A stretch of DNA of 64,000 nt from an uncultured Candidatus Melainabacteria bacterium (GCA_934693165.1 CAKUUX010000005.1:65789-129788); one strand, 5' to 3'; shown: positions 35,197-44,699, numbered from the stretch's first letter. The notes: generated by a model not told the origin, from the sequence alone. Made by a program: numbers and translations.

Positions 35197-35703
35197 CTAC
35201 TCAGCCCATTCATCTACATTATTGTCTATAGAAGAAGGATCTAAAGTTCCATCTTGTACTTCATCAATAGTTTCTGCAAGTTCTTTTTGTTCTTTTTTAC
35301 TCAAAGGTTCACCTGCAACTATTAATTTTTCGAAATCTGCTGCCTTTGCTGCGTTCATAACTTTCATAATTTCTGAACTTTTTGCTTGTGCATCAGCTTT
35401 AACAACAACTTCTGGTTTTTCCAATTTTGGTTTTAAAGCTATTAAGCCATCTGCTAAACCACCTTCAGAAATTGGAGCACCATTTAAAAACATTTCACCA
35501 TTTTTAGTAATTGATACTGTTGCGTTCTTTTGTTCAATAGTAAGACCACTATTGATTTCAGGAACATTGATAGAGTTGTCCATTGATTGGAATGTTGGAG
35601 CAACAACCATCATAATGATTAACAATACCAAGAAAATATCTGTTAATGGAGTGATGTTTATTTCTGTAAAAAGTTTTCCTTTTTTACGTGTAGATACTGC
35701 CAT
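35197..35703 (-). CDS. exbD: ExbD/TolR-family protein (first copy)
   Basis: 168 residues. It has the same EINITPLTDIFLVLLIIMMV helix with the functional Asp. It is longer than the neighbouring ExbD because of an acidic C-terminal extension of about 40 residues (SKKEQKELAETIDEV...NNVDEWAE). The two copies could form a heteromeric ExbD pair. 11 bp separate it from exbB upstream. Confidence 0.9.
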   Translation of the reverse strand: MAVSTRKKGKLFTEINITPLTDIFLVLLIIMMVVAPTFQSMDNSINVPEINSGLTIEQKNATVSITKNGEMFLNGAPISEGGLADGLIALKPKLEKPEVVVKADAQAKSSEIMKVMNAAKAADFEKLIVAGEPLSKKEQKELAETIDEVQDGTLDPSSIDNNVDEWAE

Positions 35704-35714
35704 TTTTTACTTCC

Positions 35715-36353
35715 TTACATAGATACATTTTGTGGTTGATTAGCTTCTTCACCGTCAACAAAGCTTAAGAATAACAACTTAATAAGTTGGAAATCGTCTT
35801 CGTAACGTTTAACAATAGCTTGGAAAGAGTTGTAGCAAATAACTGCAACAATCGCAACACCAAGACCGAATGCAGTAGCAATCAATGCTGAACCGATACC
35901 CATAGCAACTGCTGCTGATTGGTTACCTTGAACTGCTAAATCTTGGAATGTATAAAGAATTCTAACAACTGTACCAAACAAACCTAGGAATGGAGCAACA
36001 CCACCGATTGTACCTAAGATTGTTAAATGATGTTCTAATTTTCTAGTAGCTAGATTAGCTGCGATATCGAACGAACGAGAGAAACCTGATTTTTGTTCTG
36101 CAAAAATTCTAACAGCTTCTTCTGTAACTTCACCAACTACGCCACCAACTGATACTGCTAAGTTTTGAGCACCATTCAAATTGTTTTTCAACAATTCTTT
36201 TTGTAATTTTGGAATAAACTCAACAACGTCACGTTTATTCTTTTGGTAATAAGCCCATCTGTTAATTGCAACTGCAACAACTAAAACTGAACAAATCAGA
36301 ATTGGTAATAATACTGGCCAATCTAATTGAATTGAATGTAATAATAATTCCAT
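35715..36353 (-). CDS. exbB: ExbB/TolQ/MotA-family proton channel
   Basis: 212 residues with three hydrophobic segments: one near the N-terminus (WPVLLPILICSVLVVAVAI) and two later. The family core LGTIGGVAPFLGLFGTVVRIL is followed by AVAMGIGSALIATAFGLGVAI. It forms the pentameric channel around ExbD and uses proton flow to drive TonB. Located between tonB and the two exbD genes. Confidence 0.93.
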   Translation of the reverse strand: MELLLHSIQLDWPVLLPILICSVLVVAVAINRWAYYQKNKRDVVEFIPKLQKELLKNNLNGAQNLAVSVGGVVGEVTEEAVRIFAEQKSGFSRSFDIAANLATRKLEHHLTILGTIGGVAPFLGLFGTVVRILYTFQDLAVQGNQSAAVAMGIGSALIATAFGLGVAIVAVICYNSFQAIVKRYEDDFQLIKLLFLSFVDGEEANQPQNVSM

Positions 36354-36397
36354 AATTTTTTCCTCTTTTTTTTATGTTGTACTTAATTATTTATCTA

Positions 36398-37531
36398 CTA
36401 ATAACCTGTTGCGCCGAAAACGTTGTAGTCAAATGTAAATTGAATATCAATATACTGACCTTTGAATTCAGCAGGTAATGGTCTAAATGGAGCTGTAACC
36501 TCAACTGCATTTAGTGCTGCTCTATCTGCTGCAGCTAAACCAGATGATTTTGAAACTCTGTTTGAAAGCAATTGACCATTTTTAGCAATTCTGAATAAAA
36601 GAACTACTCTCTTGCTTTCGTTACCTTTTGGAGGATCCCAATTGTATTTAATTCTACTTTGCAATTCTCTCATATAAGGTGCGAAGTTTGGCTCTCTTAA
36701 AGCGTCAACACCCCAAGGCCCATTTGGATTACCCCCTGGTCCACCGTTACCAACAGAACCTGAGCCACCTCTGCTACCTGTTGAACCTGCAGAAGCTAAA
36801 GTTCTACCACTTGAAGAACCTGTTCTTGAACCAGTACCAGAGTAAGAACCTGATCTTGAGCTCTTACCACCAACAGGACCTGTAGAATATGATCTACCAG
36901 TAGTGTTGATAGATGGTGGTGCAGGTAAACCAATCGGTGCTTTTTGAGTTGTATTAATTTTTGGAGCACTTGGTGGAGCATAAGAAGGTCTTGTTGATGG
37001 CATCTTTGGTTTTGGTGCTGTTTGACTAGCCTTCTTAGGCGCTGGCGATTGAGTTTGTTTTACCACATGTTTTGTTTTAACTGCGTGTTGAGCTTGTTGT
37101 TTTGCAACTTTTTTAATCAACTTTTGAGTTGAACTTGCTACTGTCGGCGATTTTTTAGTCGCCTTTGATGGCATAGATACTTTCTTTTTAGGATCGTGTT
37201 TGCCACCAGCTCTTGAATTTCTATCAGCTCTGTATTTTGTGTTTTTATTAATTGGCATTTGTTCCTTATCCACCAAAACAAACTCAATATCTTGAGTTTT
37301 TGTTTGTGGAGCTTTAAACATAAATAAATTTATGCCTAATAGCATTAGTAAAAAGCTTAGTGCAATTATGAAAAACGCAACTAATGGGTGTAATGCTGAT
37401 GAAATTGCAACACATTTTTTAAATGTTAGTCCCTTTTCGTCGTCAAGATTTGCAACTTTTGGAACTTTAAAACCACCATTATTTTGTGGTTCGTCGTCTA
37501 TTAAATTGTTTAAATTTCCTAATATTGACAT
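36398..37531 (-). CDS. tonB: TonB-family energy transducer
   Basis: 377 residues: a cytoplasmic N-terminal stretch, one transmembrane helix near residue 45-70 (SALHPLVAFFIIALSFLLML), a long Lys/Pro/Ser/Gly-rich periplasm-spanning linker, and a C-terminal TonB/TolA-like domain (MRELQSRIKYNWDPPK...VVLLFRIAKNGQL...FRPLPAEFKG). First gene of the tonB-exbB-exbD-exbD operon. Presence of this system implies TonB-dependent outer-membrane receptors, none of which is in the window. Confidence 0.88.
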   Translation of the reverse strand: MSILGNLNNLIDDEPQNNGGFKVPKVANLDDEKGLTFKKCVAISSALHPLVAFFIIALSFLLMLLGINLFMFKAPQTKTQDIEFVLVDKEQMPINKNTKYRADRNSRAGGKHDPKKKVSMPSKATKKSPTVASSTQKLIKKVAKQQAQHAVKTKHVVKQTQSPAPKKASQTAPKPKMPSTRPSYAPPSAPKINTTQKAPIGLPAPPSINTTGRSYSTGPVGGKSSRSGSYSGTGSRTGSSSGRTLASAGSTGSRGGSGSVGNGGPGGNPNGPWGVDALREPNFAPYMRELQSRIKYNWDPPKGNESKRVVLLFRIAKNGQLLSNRVSKSSGLAAADRAALNAVEVTAPFRPLPAEFKGQYIDIQFTFDYNVFGATGY

Positions 37532-37606
37532 CTTCTACCTTTTATTTCTTATGTATATTATTTACATTTAAATCAGAAATCAAATTACCTTGGTTTCTAA
37601 TATTTT

Positions 37607-38224
37607 TTACTTAAATTGAATAGGTGTAATTGTGATTGGTTGTGCCAAAACAATATTCAAAGTTGTATTTGCAGGAACCACAACATTTTCACCAAAATTC
37701 CAAATAGTTTTTAACAACATCTCATCCACATCCACAGAATTTGATTTTGTAAGTTTTGCGATTTTTTCGCTTTTTTCCTTTTCATTGCTACCAACCAAAA
37801 CACCTGACAAATCTTTTGTTTTAATCATTGCAACGATAGGTATTTGCAATCCGTACGGAGTAGTAATTAGAGAAAATCTCATATTTAATTTACCATCTGT
37901 ACCGTTTTGTCTTGCTTTTTTTGCTTCAATAACATTACCTGTTAGAACACTTCCCTTAGGCGCAATCATAACTCCGTTATACGTAAAGTTTTCTGGTAAA
38001 GCCACTGTAACAGTTTGACCTGTTAATAAAGCGTTTGAATTTAACTCATAAGTTGTCATTACTGAAAAAGTTGTCATTGCAGGAACAGTAATAACTTTTT
38101 GTCTTGTAGTCAATTCGTTTGGTTTTAGAGGAACTCTATCCCCAACTGTAGAAGAAGGCATTGCAAATGCTTGCCCGATAACCATTGATAATGCACATAT
38201 TAGCCCTACCAACTTATATTTCAT
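37607..38224 (-). CDS. Secreted beta-rich protein, unknown
   Basis: About 205 residues from the second ATG of a tandem pair (38224), 4 nt after GGAGG. Signal peptide LVGLICALSMVIGQAFA. The mature part contains several 'VPAxTTFxV' and 'IAPKGSVLTGNVIEA' strands and ends in an NTTLNIVLAQPITI strand. This strand pattern matches the upstream gene and, more loosely, the proteins at 7128-8023. It lies 75 bp upstream of tonB on the same strand. A periplasmic or outer-membrane role is inferred. Confidence 0.7.
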   Translation of the reverse strand: MKYKLVGLICALSMVIGQAFAMPSSTVGDRVPLKPNELTTRQKVITVPAMTTFSVMTTYELNSNALLTGQTVTVALPENFTYNGVMIAPKGSVLTGNVIEAKKARQNGTDGKLNMRFSLITTPYGLQIPIVAMIKTKDLSGVLVGSNEKEKSEKIAKLTKSNSVDVDEMLLKTIWNFGENVVVPANTTLNIVLAQPITITPIQFK

Positions 38225-38277
38225 CATTCCTCCACAAAATATTACAAACACCATTGTAAATTTTATTTTAAATCGTG

Positions 38278-38871
38278 TCAATTTGTTAAGGTATGTGTTA
38301 TGTATGCAGGCTTATCAAAAACCATAATAAGTTGCGCTCCTGCAGCAATAGTAAGGTGTTCGCCCATTTTTAAAGTTGGGCCAGGAATCCATCTTAACGT
38401 TCCTTTATATAAACCTTCTTGATAATGTGGCAACTTTTTATATTTTTCAGGTTCAGTAACCCCTCCACCAATGATATATTCAGGGTTTCCAGAATATATA
38501 TATCCTTTTATAGGAATTTCAAATCCATCTGGAAGTTGCATTTTTGTTAACTTTACAATCATCGAAGCGTGAGTTCCAACAATTGGTTCATTAACTTTTT
38601 CAATTTCACCTTGAATTATTGTACCTTTTGGAACAACAACTGTATCGTACATATATGTGTCATCTGTCGCAGCAAATTTTAGGTACTTTGTAGTGTCGTC
38701 ATTATATTCAGTAGAAAATTCTTGCAAATTTATAACTTGCACAAAAGTTCCCTTTGGAACGACAATTGGAGTGTAATCTCTCAATTGTAAATCATCTACT
38801 GCAAAAGATACTAATGCATTAAGAAGAAACACAACAACAAATATGTATATTAATCTACGTCCTTTTTGCAT
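38278..38871 (-). CDS. Secreted beta-rich protein, unknown
   Basis: 197 residues with a signal peptide (LIYIFVVVFLLNALVSFA). It contains two VPKGT elements (VVPKGTFVQV and VVPKGTIIQGEIEKV) and a closing strand AAGAQLIMVFDKPAYI. Homologous in layout to the downstream gene, 53 bp away, and part of the gene string leading into tonB. Function unknown. Confidence 0.7.
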   Translation of the reverse strand: MQKGRRLIYIFVVVFLLNALVSFAVDDLQLRDYTPIVVPKGTFVQVINLQEFSTEYNDDTTKYLKFAATDDTYMYDTVVVPKGTIIQGEIEKVNEPIVGTHASMIVKLTKMQLPDGFEIPIKGYIYSGNPEYIIGGGVTEPEKYKKLPHYQEGLYKGTLRWIPGPTLKMGEHLTIAAGAQLIMVFDKPAYITHTLTN

Positions 38872-38944
38872 ATATTAATTATAATAATCGTTCTAAATTT
38901 TTCAAGCATTCTTCGTGTTTTTTGTTGTAAAATAGTATAAATTC

Positions 38945-40606
38945 ATGAGAAAAATATCATTTTTTATAATTTTAATATTATTTGTCATATTTTCAATTTT
39001 TATAACCAATTTTGAAGATAAATTTGAAGTACTTGAAGTTTATAATCCAAGTCAGATAGGCGTAGACTTTAATAAAAACGGACAAATTGATAATGAAGAA
39101 GTTCTTAATTTAAAATTAAACCTGAAAAAATTTGGCAAAGATGAAGAACAATTTGCATACGATTATTTTGCAAAAGAATATTCTATAAATTTATTGAAGA
39201 ATAAAAAAGTTAAATATAATTCCAATAAAAATGACATTGAAATAAATGGTCAAAGCTATGTTGATACATTTAATAATCACGAAATTATTTTAAAAAACCT
39301 AGACAATTTAAGAATATTAAATCTTAAATCGAAAAAGTACCATAGATTAAGCTGTAAATATGGAAGAATGGCACACGACTACATTATTGTTAAAAAGTCT
39401 GACCTTCCAAAAGACGCAAAGGAATGCAAAGTTTGTAAAATTACAAAACCCGAAAAAGCAAAACCGACAGAAATAGACAACACTATGGCAACACTTGATA
39501 CAGGTAGTGTAAAAGTTGCTTTTACAGATTTAACAAAAACTCTAAAGCCAGATGACTCTTGTGGCACAGACATTTGTAAACTATTAAAATATAATATCGA
39601 CAAGTCAAAATATTCTATTGATATGGCGATTTATGGTTATAACAATATTCCAAAAATAAAACAAGCTTTAATTAATGCACAAAACAGAGGCGTAAAAATA
39701 AGAATGGTCTACGACCTTGACTCTAACAATAAAAATTATTATCCAGATACTCTGCCTCTACTAAATATTATAAAAGATACAGCTTGCGATAATAAAAATC
39801 CTGCGTCAAAACCTTTTATTATGCACAATAAATTTATTATTTTTGACGATAGAACAATTTTTACAGGTTCTGCAAATATAAGCCCTTCTGATTTATCAAA
39901 CTATAATTCAAATTCATTTATAATTATAAAATCAGAAAAGGTAGCTCAAGTTTACAAAAACGAATTTAATCAAATGCTTTCAGGAAAATTCCATAATGAA
40001 AAAACAAAAACACCTAAAAATAAATTTGTAATAGGCGCAACCGAGTTATCAGTTTATTTTTCACCTCAAGACAAAACTATAACAAATCAAATCATCCCAT
40101 TGGTAAACAACAGCAAGCATAGTATCTATATGCCAACCTTCTTAATAACACACAAAGGCCTTACAAATGCGTTGATTTCTGCTAAAAATAGAGGGGTTAA
40201 AATAAAAATTATTGTTGATGCTGGAAACGCAAATAACAAATATTCTCAACATAAACTTTTAAGAAGCGCAGGAATTGATGTAAAAGTAGAAAATTACGCA
40301 GGCAAAATGCACGCTAAAACAATAATTGTAGATAATGAAACTGTAGTAATTGGCTCTATGAATTTTTCCAAAAGTGGAGAAATTAAAAATGACGAAAATA
40401 CAATCATTTTACACAATCCTAAAATTGCAGAATTTTTTATAAATCAATTCAATATAATTTGGAATAAAATTCCTGATAAATATTTAAAAATAAACATTTC
40501 AGCAGAAGGCAAAGACTCTATCAGTTCTTGTTTTGACGGAGTTGATAACAATTTTGATGGAAAAATTGATAAACAAGATGAAGGTTGCAAATACTTAAAA
40601 CACTAA
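38945..40606 (+). CDS. Anchored phospholipase-D-fold protein with EF-hand-like loops
   Basis: 553 residues. N-terminal anchor (FFIILILFVIFSIFITNF), then a calcium-type loop DFNKNGQIDNEE near residue 41. A Cys/His cluster of the kind found after Ada-like 'YHxxxC' motifs follows (KYHRLSCKYGRMAHDYI...CKVC, about 132-165). Two HKD catalytic motifs come next: MHNKFIIFDDRTIFTGSAN near 293 and MHAKTIIVDNETVVIGSMN near 455. The C-terminus has DGVDNNFDGKIDKQDEGC. The HKD pair predicts phosphodiesterase or nuclease activity outside the cytoplasmic membrane; the substrate is unknown. The ATG lies 3-6 nt after a -10-like TATAAA. Confidence 0.85.
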   Translation: MRKISFFIILILFVIFSIFITNFEDKFEVLEVYNPSQIGVDFNKNGQIDNEEVLNLKLNLKKFGKDEEQFAYDYFAKEYSINLLKNKKVKYNSNKNDIEINGQSYVDTFNNHEIILKNLDNLRILNLKSKKYHRLSCKYGRMAHDYIIVKKSDLPKDAKECKVCKITKPEKAKPTEIDNTMATLDTGSVKVAFTDLTKTLKPDDSCGTDICKLLKYNIDKSKYSIDMAIYGYNNIPKIKQALINAQNRGVKIRMVYDLDSNNKNYYPDTLPLLNIIKDTACDNKNPASKPFIMHNKFIIFDDRTIFTGSANISPSDLSNYNSNSFIIIKSEKVAQVYKNEFNQMLSGKFHNEKTKTPKNKFVIGATELSVYFSPQDKTITNQIIPLVNNSKHSIYMPTFLITHKGLTNALISAKNRGVKIKIIVDAGNANNKYSQHKLLRSAGIDVKVENYAGKMHAKTIIVDNETVVIGSMNFSKSGEIKNDENTIILHNPKIAEFFINQFNIIWNKIPDKYLKINISAEGKDSISSCFDGVDNNFDGKIDKQDEGCKYLKH

Positions 40607-42207
40607 TCCATAGTGCTATTATGTCTTTCTCTTCTTACAGTAGAAACCAAATTCATATACAATTCTTTATTTTTAGCACTTGGCTCAATATTTGTTGCTT
40701 CATCTAAATACATTAACGCTTCTTCGTTTCTTCCAATTGATTGATAGAACTGACTCATAAGAACATATAATGATGCGTCATTTACGTTTAGAGAAATTGC
40801 TTTCTTCAAACTTTCAATTGCAAACAAAACATCCTCAGAAACATAAAGTGCTAAAGCATTGAAATAATAACCTTCATATCTGTTTGAATCCATTTCAATA
40901 AGTTTTTGAGCTGTATCAAATAGAGCAACACAATTTTCTGTAGCGTCATAAATCCTAGCTTGTAAAACCCAGTTGTCGAAATAGTTTTCGCTAACTTCTT
41001 TTACTTTATCAACAAGTTTTTGTGCAAATTCATAATTGCCTTCTTGAATAACAATATTAATATATTCACACATATATTCTAAACTATCATATTTAAGTTC
41101 AAGAGCACGTTCCATATATGTTTTAGCTTTTTCATACAAGCCTAATTCAAGATAAATCTTAGCTAATGAAAAGATAGCAAAATCATCTTCAGATTCTAAA
41201 TCTACTAACTGCTCTAATTCAAAACGTGCACCTAAAACATCTTTCGTTTCAAGTTTTACAAGAGCACTCAAAATCTTTGCAGGTAAGTAATTTTCATCTA
41301 TTTTGAAAATCTTGAATACAGCGCCACGAGTTTTTTCATAATCTCCGTTTCTGTAATACAAGTAAGCTAATGCATACAAGAATTCTTTGTTATCTGGTTC
41401 TTTAATAATAGCCTCGTTAAAGAATTTTACAGCTTCATCAATCCAACCATTCAAATAATATGCATTTGCCAAATCAAAAGCATATTGAGCATTTGTAGGA
41501 TTTAATATTAAAGCTTTTTGAAGATAATTTATACCATCCATAAATTTACCTTCATCTAAAGCAAATAACCCTAAATAATGCATACAAACGTGATTGTCTT
41601 CTTTATTTTCAAGCATTTGGAAAACAGCTTTTGAACGATATAAATCAAATACGTTATAGTATAAAATACCTAAAAGAGTAAGAATTTCAGAATCTTCACA
41701 ACCACCTGCAACCAAAGGTTCTATCATTGAAATAGCATCTTGATATTTTGATTTATCTGCATACGCAGAAGCTATTTCATATATAACTTTTTTGTCAGTG
41801 ATTTCATGAGAATCTTTATATTCTTTTATTGCATCAAAATCACCTAATCTTCTCAAAATGCTTATATATTCAGCAACATACTCGCTTGATGATGAAATTT
41901 CTAAAATTTTCTCTGCAATTTCTTTAGCTTTTTCTAAGTTGTTATTTTTTATCTCTAATTTTGCTAAAAGCTTTAAACACTCTAAATGTTGAGGATTTAT
42001 ATCCAAAGTTTTTTCTGAATATTGACGAACTCTTTCATCATTACCCAACAAAAAGTATAAATCTGCCAATTGAGAAAGAATTTCCACATTATTTCCTTCA
42101 ATTGCAAGAGCTTTGTACAACATTTCTATAGCTTGCTTGTAATAACCTTGTCTTTTTAAATCGAAAGATTGTGTTATGTAAGTTAAAATTTCGTTATTGT
42201 TTGTCAT
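40603..42207 (-). CDS. TPR-repeat protein
   Basis: 534 residues composed of about 12-14 tetratricopeptide-like helix pairs across the whole length (for example AIEMLYKALAIEGNNVEILS, GINYLQKALILNPTNAQYAF and AVKFFNEAIIKEPDNKEFLY). No signal peptide or membrane segment. Scaffold for protein-protein contacts; partners unknown. Its start overlaps the end of the FtsB/DivIC-like gene by 14 bp, so the two are translationally linked. Confidence 0.85.
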   Translation of the reverse strand: MTNNNEILTYITQSFDLKRQGYYKQAIEMLYKALAIEGNNVEILSQLADLYFLLGNDERVRQYSEKTLDINPQHLECLKLLAKLEIKNNNLEKAKEIAEKILEISSSSEYVAEYISILRRLGDFDAIKEYKDSHEITDKKVIYEIASAYADKSKYQDAISMIEPLVAGGCEDSEILTLLGILYYNVFDLYRSKAVFQMLENKEDNHVCMHYLGLFALDEGKFMDGINYLQKALILNPTNAQYAFDLANAYYLNGWIDEAVKFFNEAIIKEPDNKEFLYALAYLYYRNGDYEKTRGAVFKIFKIDENYLPAKILSALVKLETKDVLGARFELEQLVDLESEDDFAIFSLAKIYLELGLYEKAKTYMERALELKYDSLEYMCEYINIVIQEGNYEFAQKLVDKVKEVSENYFDNWVLQARIYDATENCVALFDTAQKLIEMDSNRYEGYYFNALALYVSEDVLFAIESLKKAISLNVNDASLYVLMSQFYQSIGRNEEALMYLDEATNIEPSAKNKELYMNLVSTVRRERHNSTMD

Positions 42208-42685
42208 GTTTACCTAATTTATTTAATATACTGATTTTCTTTTTGTCTTGTTCTTCTTCTGTTTTTTGTTTCTTAATTTCGTTAATAATGATTAAAACCT
42301 CGTCATTACCTGCCATTTTAAGATTATTTCTTGCAATAGCTTCTAAACTTTCTGCAGAAGAAAAATATTTTAATTCCTTCTTTAAAGATTTATTTTTATT
42401 TTCTGCATCCAATTTGGATTTTTTAATTGTAGCAATTTTATTTTGATACGCAATGTTTTTAGTTATATTCAAAATTGCACTGAAAGCTACTTGAGCCAAG
42501 AAAATTAATAATACAATAGTTAAAAATGAATAATAAAAACTTTGAGTCTTCTGAGATTTTTTATTTTTTTGACTTGCTTTATCTTTTAATGATGCAACTT
42601 TTTTGAACATTTTTGGAGATTTTGACGAAAATCTTTTTGAATGTTTTCTTGAGCTGAATCTTTTATTATCAATTTCTTTTTTCAT
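42194..42685 (-). CDS. Septum formation initiator (FtsB/DivIC-like) protein
   Basis: 163 residues: a long basic cytoplasmic N-terminus, one transmembrane helix (FLTIVLLIFLAQVAFSAIL), then a coiled coil (KIATIKKSKLDAENKNKSLK) and the typical tail SAESLEAIARNNLKMAGNDEVLI. These are the hallmarks of the divisome proteins FtsB/DivIC, which with FtsL and FtsQ control septal peptidoglycan synthesis. The N-terminal extension of about 55 Lys/Ser-rich residues is unusual. First gene of an operon with a TPR protein. Confidence 0.78.
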   Translation of the reverse strand: MKKEIDNKRFSSRKHSKRFSSKSPKMFKKVASLKDKASQKNKKSQKTQSFYYSFLTIVLLIFLAQVAFSAILNITKNIAYQNKIATIKKSKLDAENKNKSLKKELKYFSSAESLEAIARNNLKMAGNDEVLIIINEIKKQKTEEEQDKKKISILNKLGKHDKQ

Positions 42686-42731
42686 TTTGTACCATATAAG
42701 AATTCTTACAAAAAATTATAATATAATTTAA

Positions 42732-43487
42732 CTATAAACGCAAAGTTGTTTCAAATTTAAAAACATTTTTTGTTCTACCATCTTGATAATAAGCTTGACC
42801 AACTCCAACCCCAACATCAAATGGATTATCTTTTATAAATTGTGGAGTATATCTAAGCATAACAGTATTATCATTTCTTGTACCCAAAGTATTTGCTTTA
42901 AAAGTATCACTCAATACAACCCCTTTACCCAATTTTATTTCTGGAGTTATGTATATGTGATTTGCTTGAATACCCGTAGACATATATGTATCCATACCAT
43001 ACGCAGCTTGAATACCAAAACGTTTTGTATCATATCTAGCAAAAAACTTTGTTGTATATTCATATTCACCAGTATCTATATCAGCACCATACATTGTTCC
43101 GTAAGATACTTTTCCGACTTTTTCTGTGTATGTTTTAAAAAAGTTATCAACATGATGTTCATTTGCAATGTGTTTTTGTACACCAACTTGTCTATTCTTT
43201 ATGTCTTCATAATTAATACCTTTTACATCCTTAACCGAATATTGGTTGTACGTTGTAGGATTTTTTATATTTAAGAATACACCCTCGGCATCTTTTATTT
43301 GATCAAAAAATACTGTTCCATCAGGATAATACTCAACATACCCATTTAAAACTTCTACTTCTTCCTCTTGATTTTGAACTTGTTCTTCATTCTCAGAAGT
43401 TGCATCATCATTAAGACTTACCTCTTTTGCAAAAGAAACAAGAGGTATAAACAAAATTATAAAAAATATAATCGCAAGTCTTTTCAT
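42732..43487 (-). CDS. Secreted, probable outer-membrane beta-barrel-like protein
   Basis: 251 residues. Signal peptide LAIIFFIILFIPLVSFA, an acidic linker (ENEEQVQNQEEEVEV), then alternating hydrophobic/polar strands from about residue 120 (YTTKFFARYDTKRFGIQAAY...TPEIKLGKGVVLSDTF...KFETTLRL). The C-terminus ends on a strand with terminal Leu. This suggests an 8-stranded or smaller barrel, but no named family is recognised. Confidence 0.65.
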   Translation of the reverse strand: MKRLAIIFFIILFIPLVSFAKEVSLNDDATSENEEQVQNQEEEVEVLNGYVEYYPDGTVFFDQIKDAEGVFLNIKNPTTYNQYSVKDVKGINYEDIKNRQVGVQKHIANEHHVDNFFKTYTEKVGKVSYGTMYGADIDTGEYEYTTKFFARYDTKRFGIQAAYGMDTYMSTGIQANHIYITPEIKLGKGVVLSDTFKANTLGTRNDNTVMLRYTPQFIKDNPFDVGVGVGQAYYQDGRTKNVFKFETTLRL

Positions 43488-43536
43488 AGTAGTATTCTAA
43501 AATAATTTAAACATTCTTTCAACACATGAAGTTTTA

Positions 43537-43564
43537 TTGCAAGAAAATTTTTATTGACTATAAT
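43537..43564 (+). promoter_or_regulatory. Candidate promoter of ilvC
   Basis: TTGCAA (43537-43542), 16 nt, TATAAT (43559-43564); leader of about 30 nt with GAGG before the ATG. Confidence 0.6.
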
Positions 43565-43600
43565 AAATAAACAACGGAAGAGTAAAGTGAGGTAAGAAAA

Positions 43601-44623
43601 ATGACAGAATTAAAGATTTACTTAGACAAAGACATTGACCAAAATTTAATCAAATCTAAAAAAATTGCTGTAATCGGATTTGGTTCTCAAGGATACGGTC
43701 AATCAATGAACTTAAAAGATTCAGGTTGCGACGTTGTTTTAGGTTTAAGACAAGGTGGCAAAAGTGATGAAAAAGCTAAAAATTATGGTTTCAAAACAAT
43801 GGCTATCAAAGATGCTGTTCAATGGGCTGATATCATCCAAATCTTAATTCCAGATGAAATTCAAGCAAAAGTTTACGAAACTGAAATTGCTCCATATATG
43901 ACAGCAGGCAAATATTTAATGTTCTCTCATGGGTTCAACATTCACTTCAAAAAAATCGTTGCTCCAGAAGGTGTTAGCGTAATTATGGTTGCCCCAAAAG
44001 GTCCTGGACACACTGTAAGAAGTGAATACGAAGCAGGCAAAGGTGTACCTTCATTAATCGCTGTATATCAAGATGCAACAGGAGACTCAAGAGAAGTTGC
44101 TCTATCTTACGCAAGTGCTATTGGCGCTGGCAGAGCAGGTATTATTGAAACAACATTCAAAGAAGAAACTGAAACAGACTTATTCGGTGAACAAGCAGTT
44201 CTTTGTGGTGGTTGCACAGCATTAATCAAAGCGGGTTTTGAAACTCTTGTTGAAGCTGGTTATTCACCATATATGGCTTACTTCGAAGTTTGTCACGAAA
44301 TGAAATTAATCGTTGACTTAATCAACCAAGGTGGTTTTGCTGATATGAGATATTCAATTTCTAATACAGCTGAATACGGTGACTTAACTAGAGGTCCTCG
44401 TGTAATCACTGAAGAATCTAAAAAAGCTATGAAAGAAATTCTTTCTGAAATTCAATCAGGTGAATTTGCTGATGAATTCTTAAATGAAGTAAATTCAGGC
44501 AACAAAAAATTCAATGAACTAAGAGAAGAAGGTAGAAACCACCAAATCGAAAAAGTTGGTGAAGAAATTCGTTCTTCATTCTCTTGGAGCAAATCAAAAA
44601 TTATTGATAGAAATAAAAACTAA
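43601..44623 (+). CDS. ilvC: Ketol-acid reductoisomerase (class I)
   Basis: Second step of valine/isoleucine synthesis: isomerises and reduces acetolactate using NAD(P)H and Mg2+. 340 residues, the length of the short class I form. The Rossmann motif is VIGFGSQGYGQS near residues 24-35. The metal-binding helices contain KEETETDLFGEQAVLCGG, and the C-terminal knotted domain contains YFEVCHEMKLIVDLI. Monocistronic between its own promoter and terminator. The rest of the branched-chain pathway is not in this window. Confidence 0.97.
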   Translation: MTELKIYLDKDIDQNLIKSKKIAVIGFGSQGYGQSMNLKDSGCDVVLGLRQGGKSDEKAKNYGFKTMAIKDAVQWADIIQILIPDEIQAKVYETEIAPYMTAGKYLMFSHGFNIHFKKIVAPEGVSVIMVAPKGPGHTVRSEYEAGKGVPSLIAVYQDATGDSREVALSYASAIGAGRAGIIETTFKEETETDLFGEQAVLCGGCTALIKAGFETLVEAGYSPYMAYFEVCHEMKLIVDLINQGGFADMRYSISNTAEYGDLTRGPRVITEESKKAMKEILSEIQSGEFADEFLNEVNSGNKKFNELREEGRNHQIEKVGEEIRSSFSWSKSKIIDRNKN

Positions 44624-44642
44624 CAATAATTGAACTTATTTG

Positions 44643-44668
44643 AAAGGGTTCTTCAAAAAGAACCCTTT
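44643..44668 (+). terminator. Terminator after ilvC
   Basis: 11-bp stem (44643-44653 with 44658-44668) followed by a T run. Confidence 0.88.
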
Positions 44669-44699
44669 TTTTAACGGTAGACAAAGAGAAGAGGTAAAA

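Noticed and set aside
44640..44699. 5' extension of the YhaM-like gene
   Set aside because: This is the ilvC terminator hairpin; the ATG at 44700 has its own AGAAGAGG.
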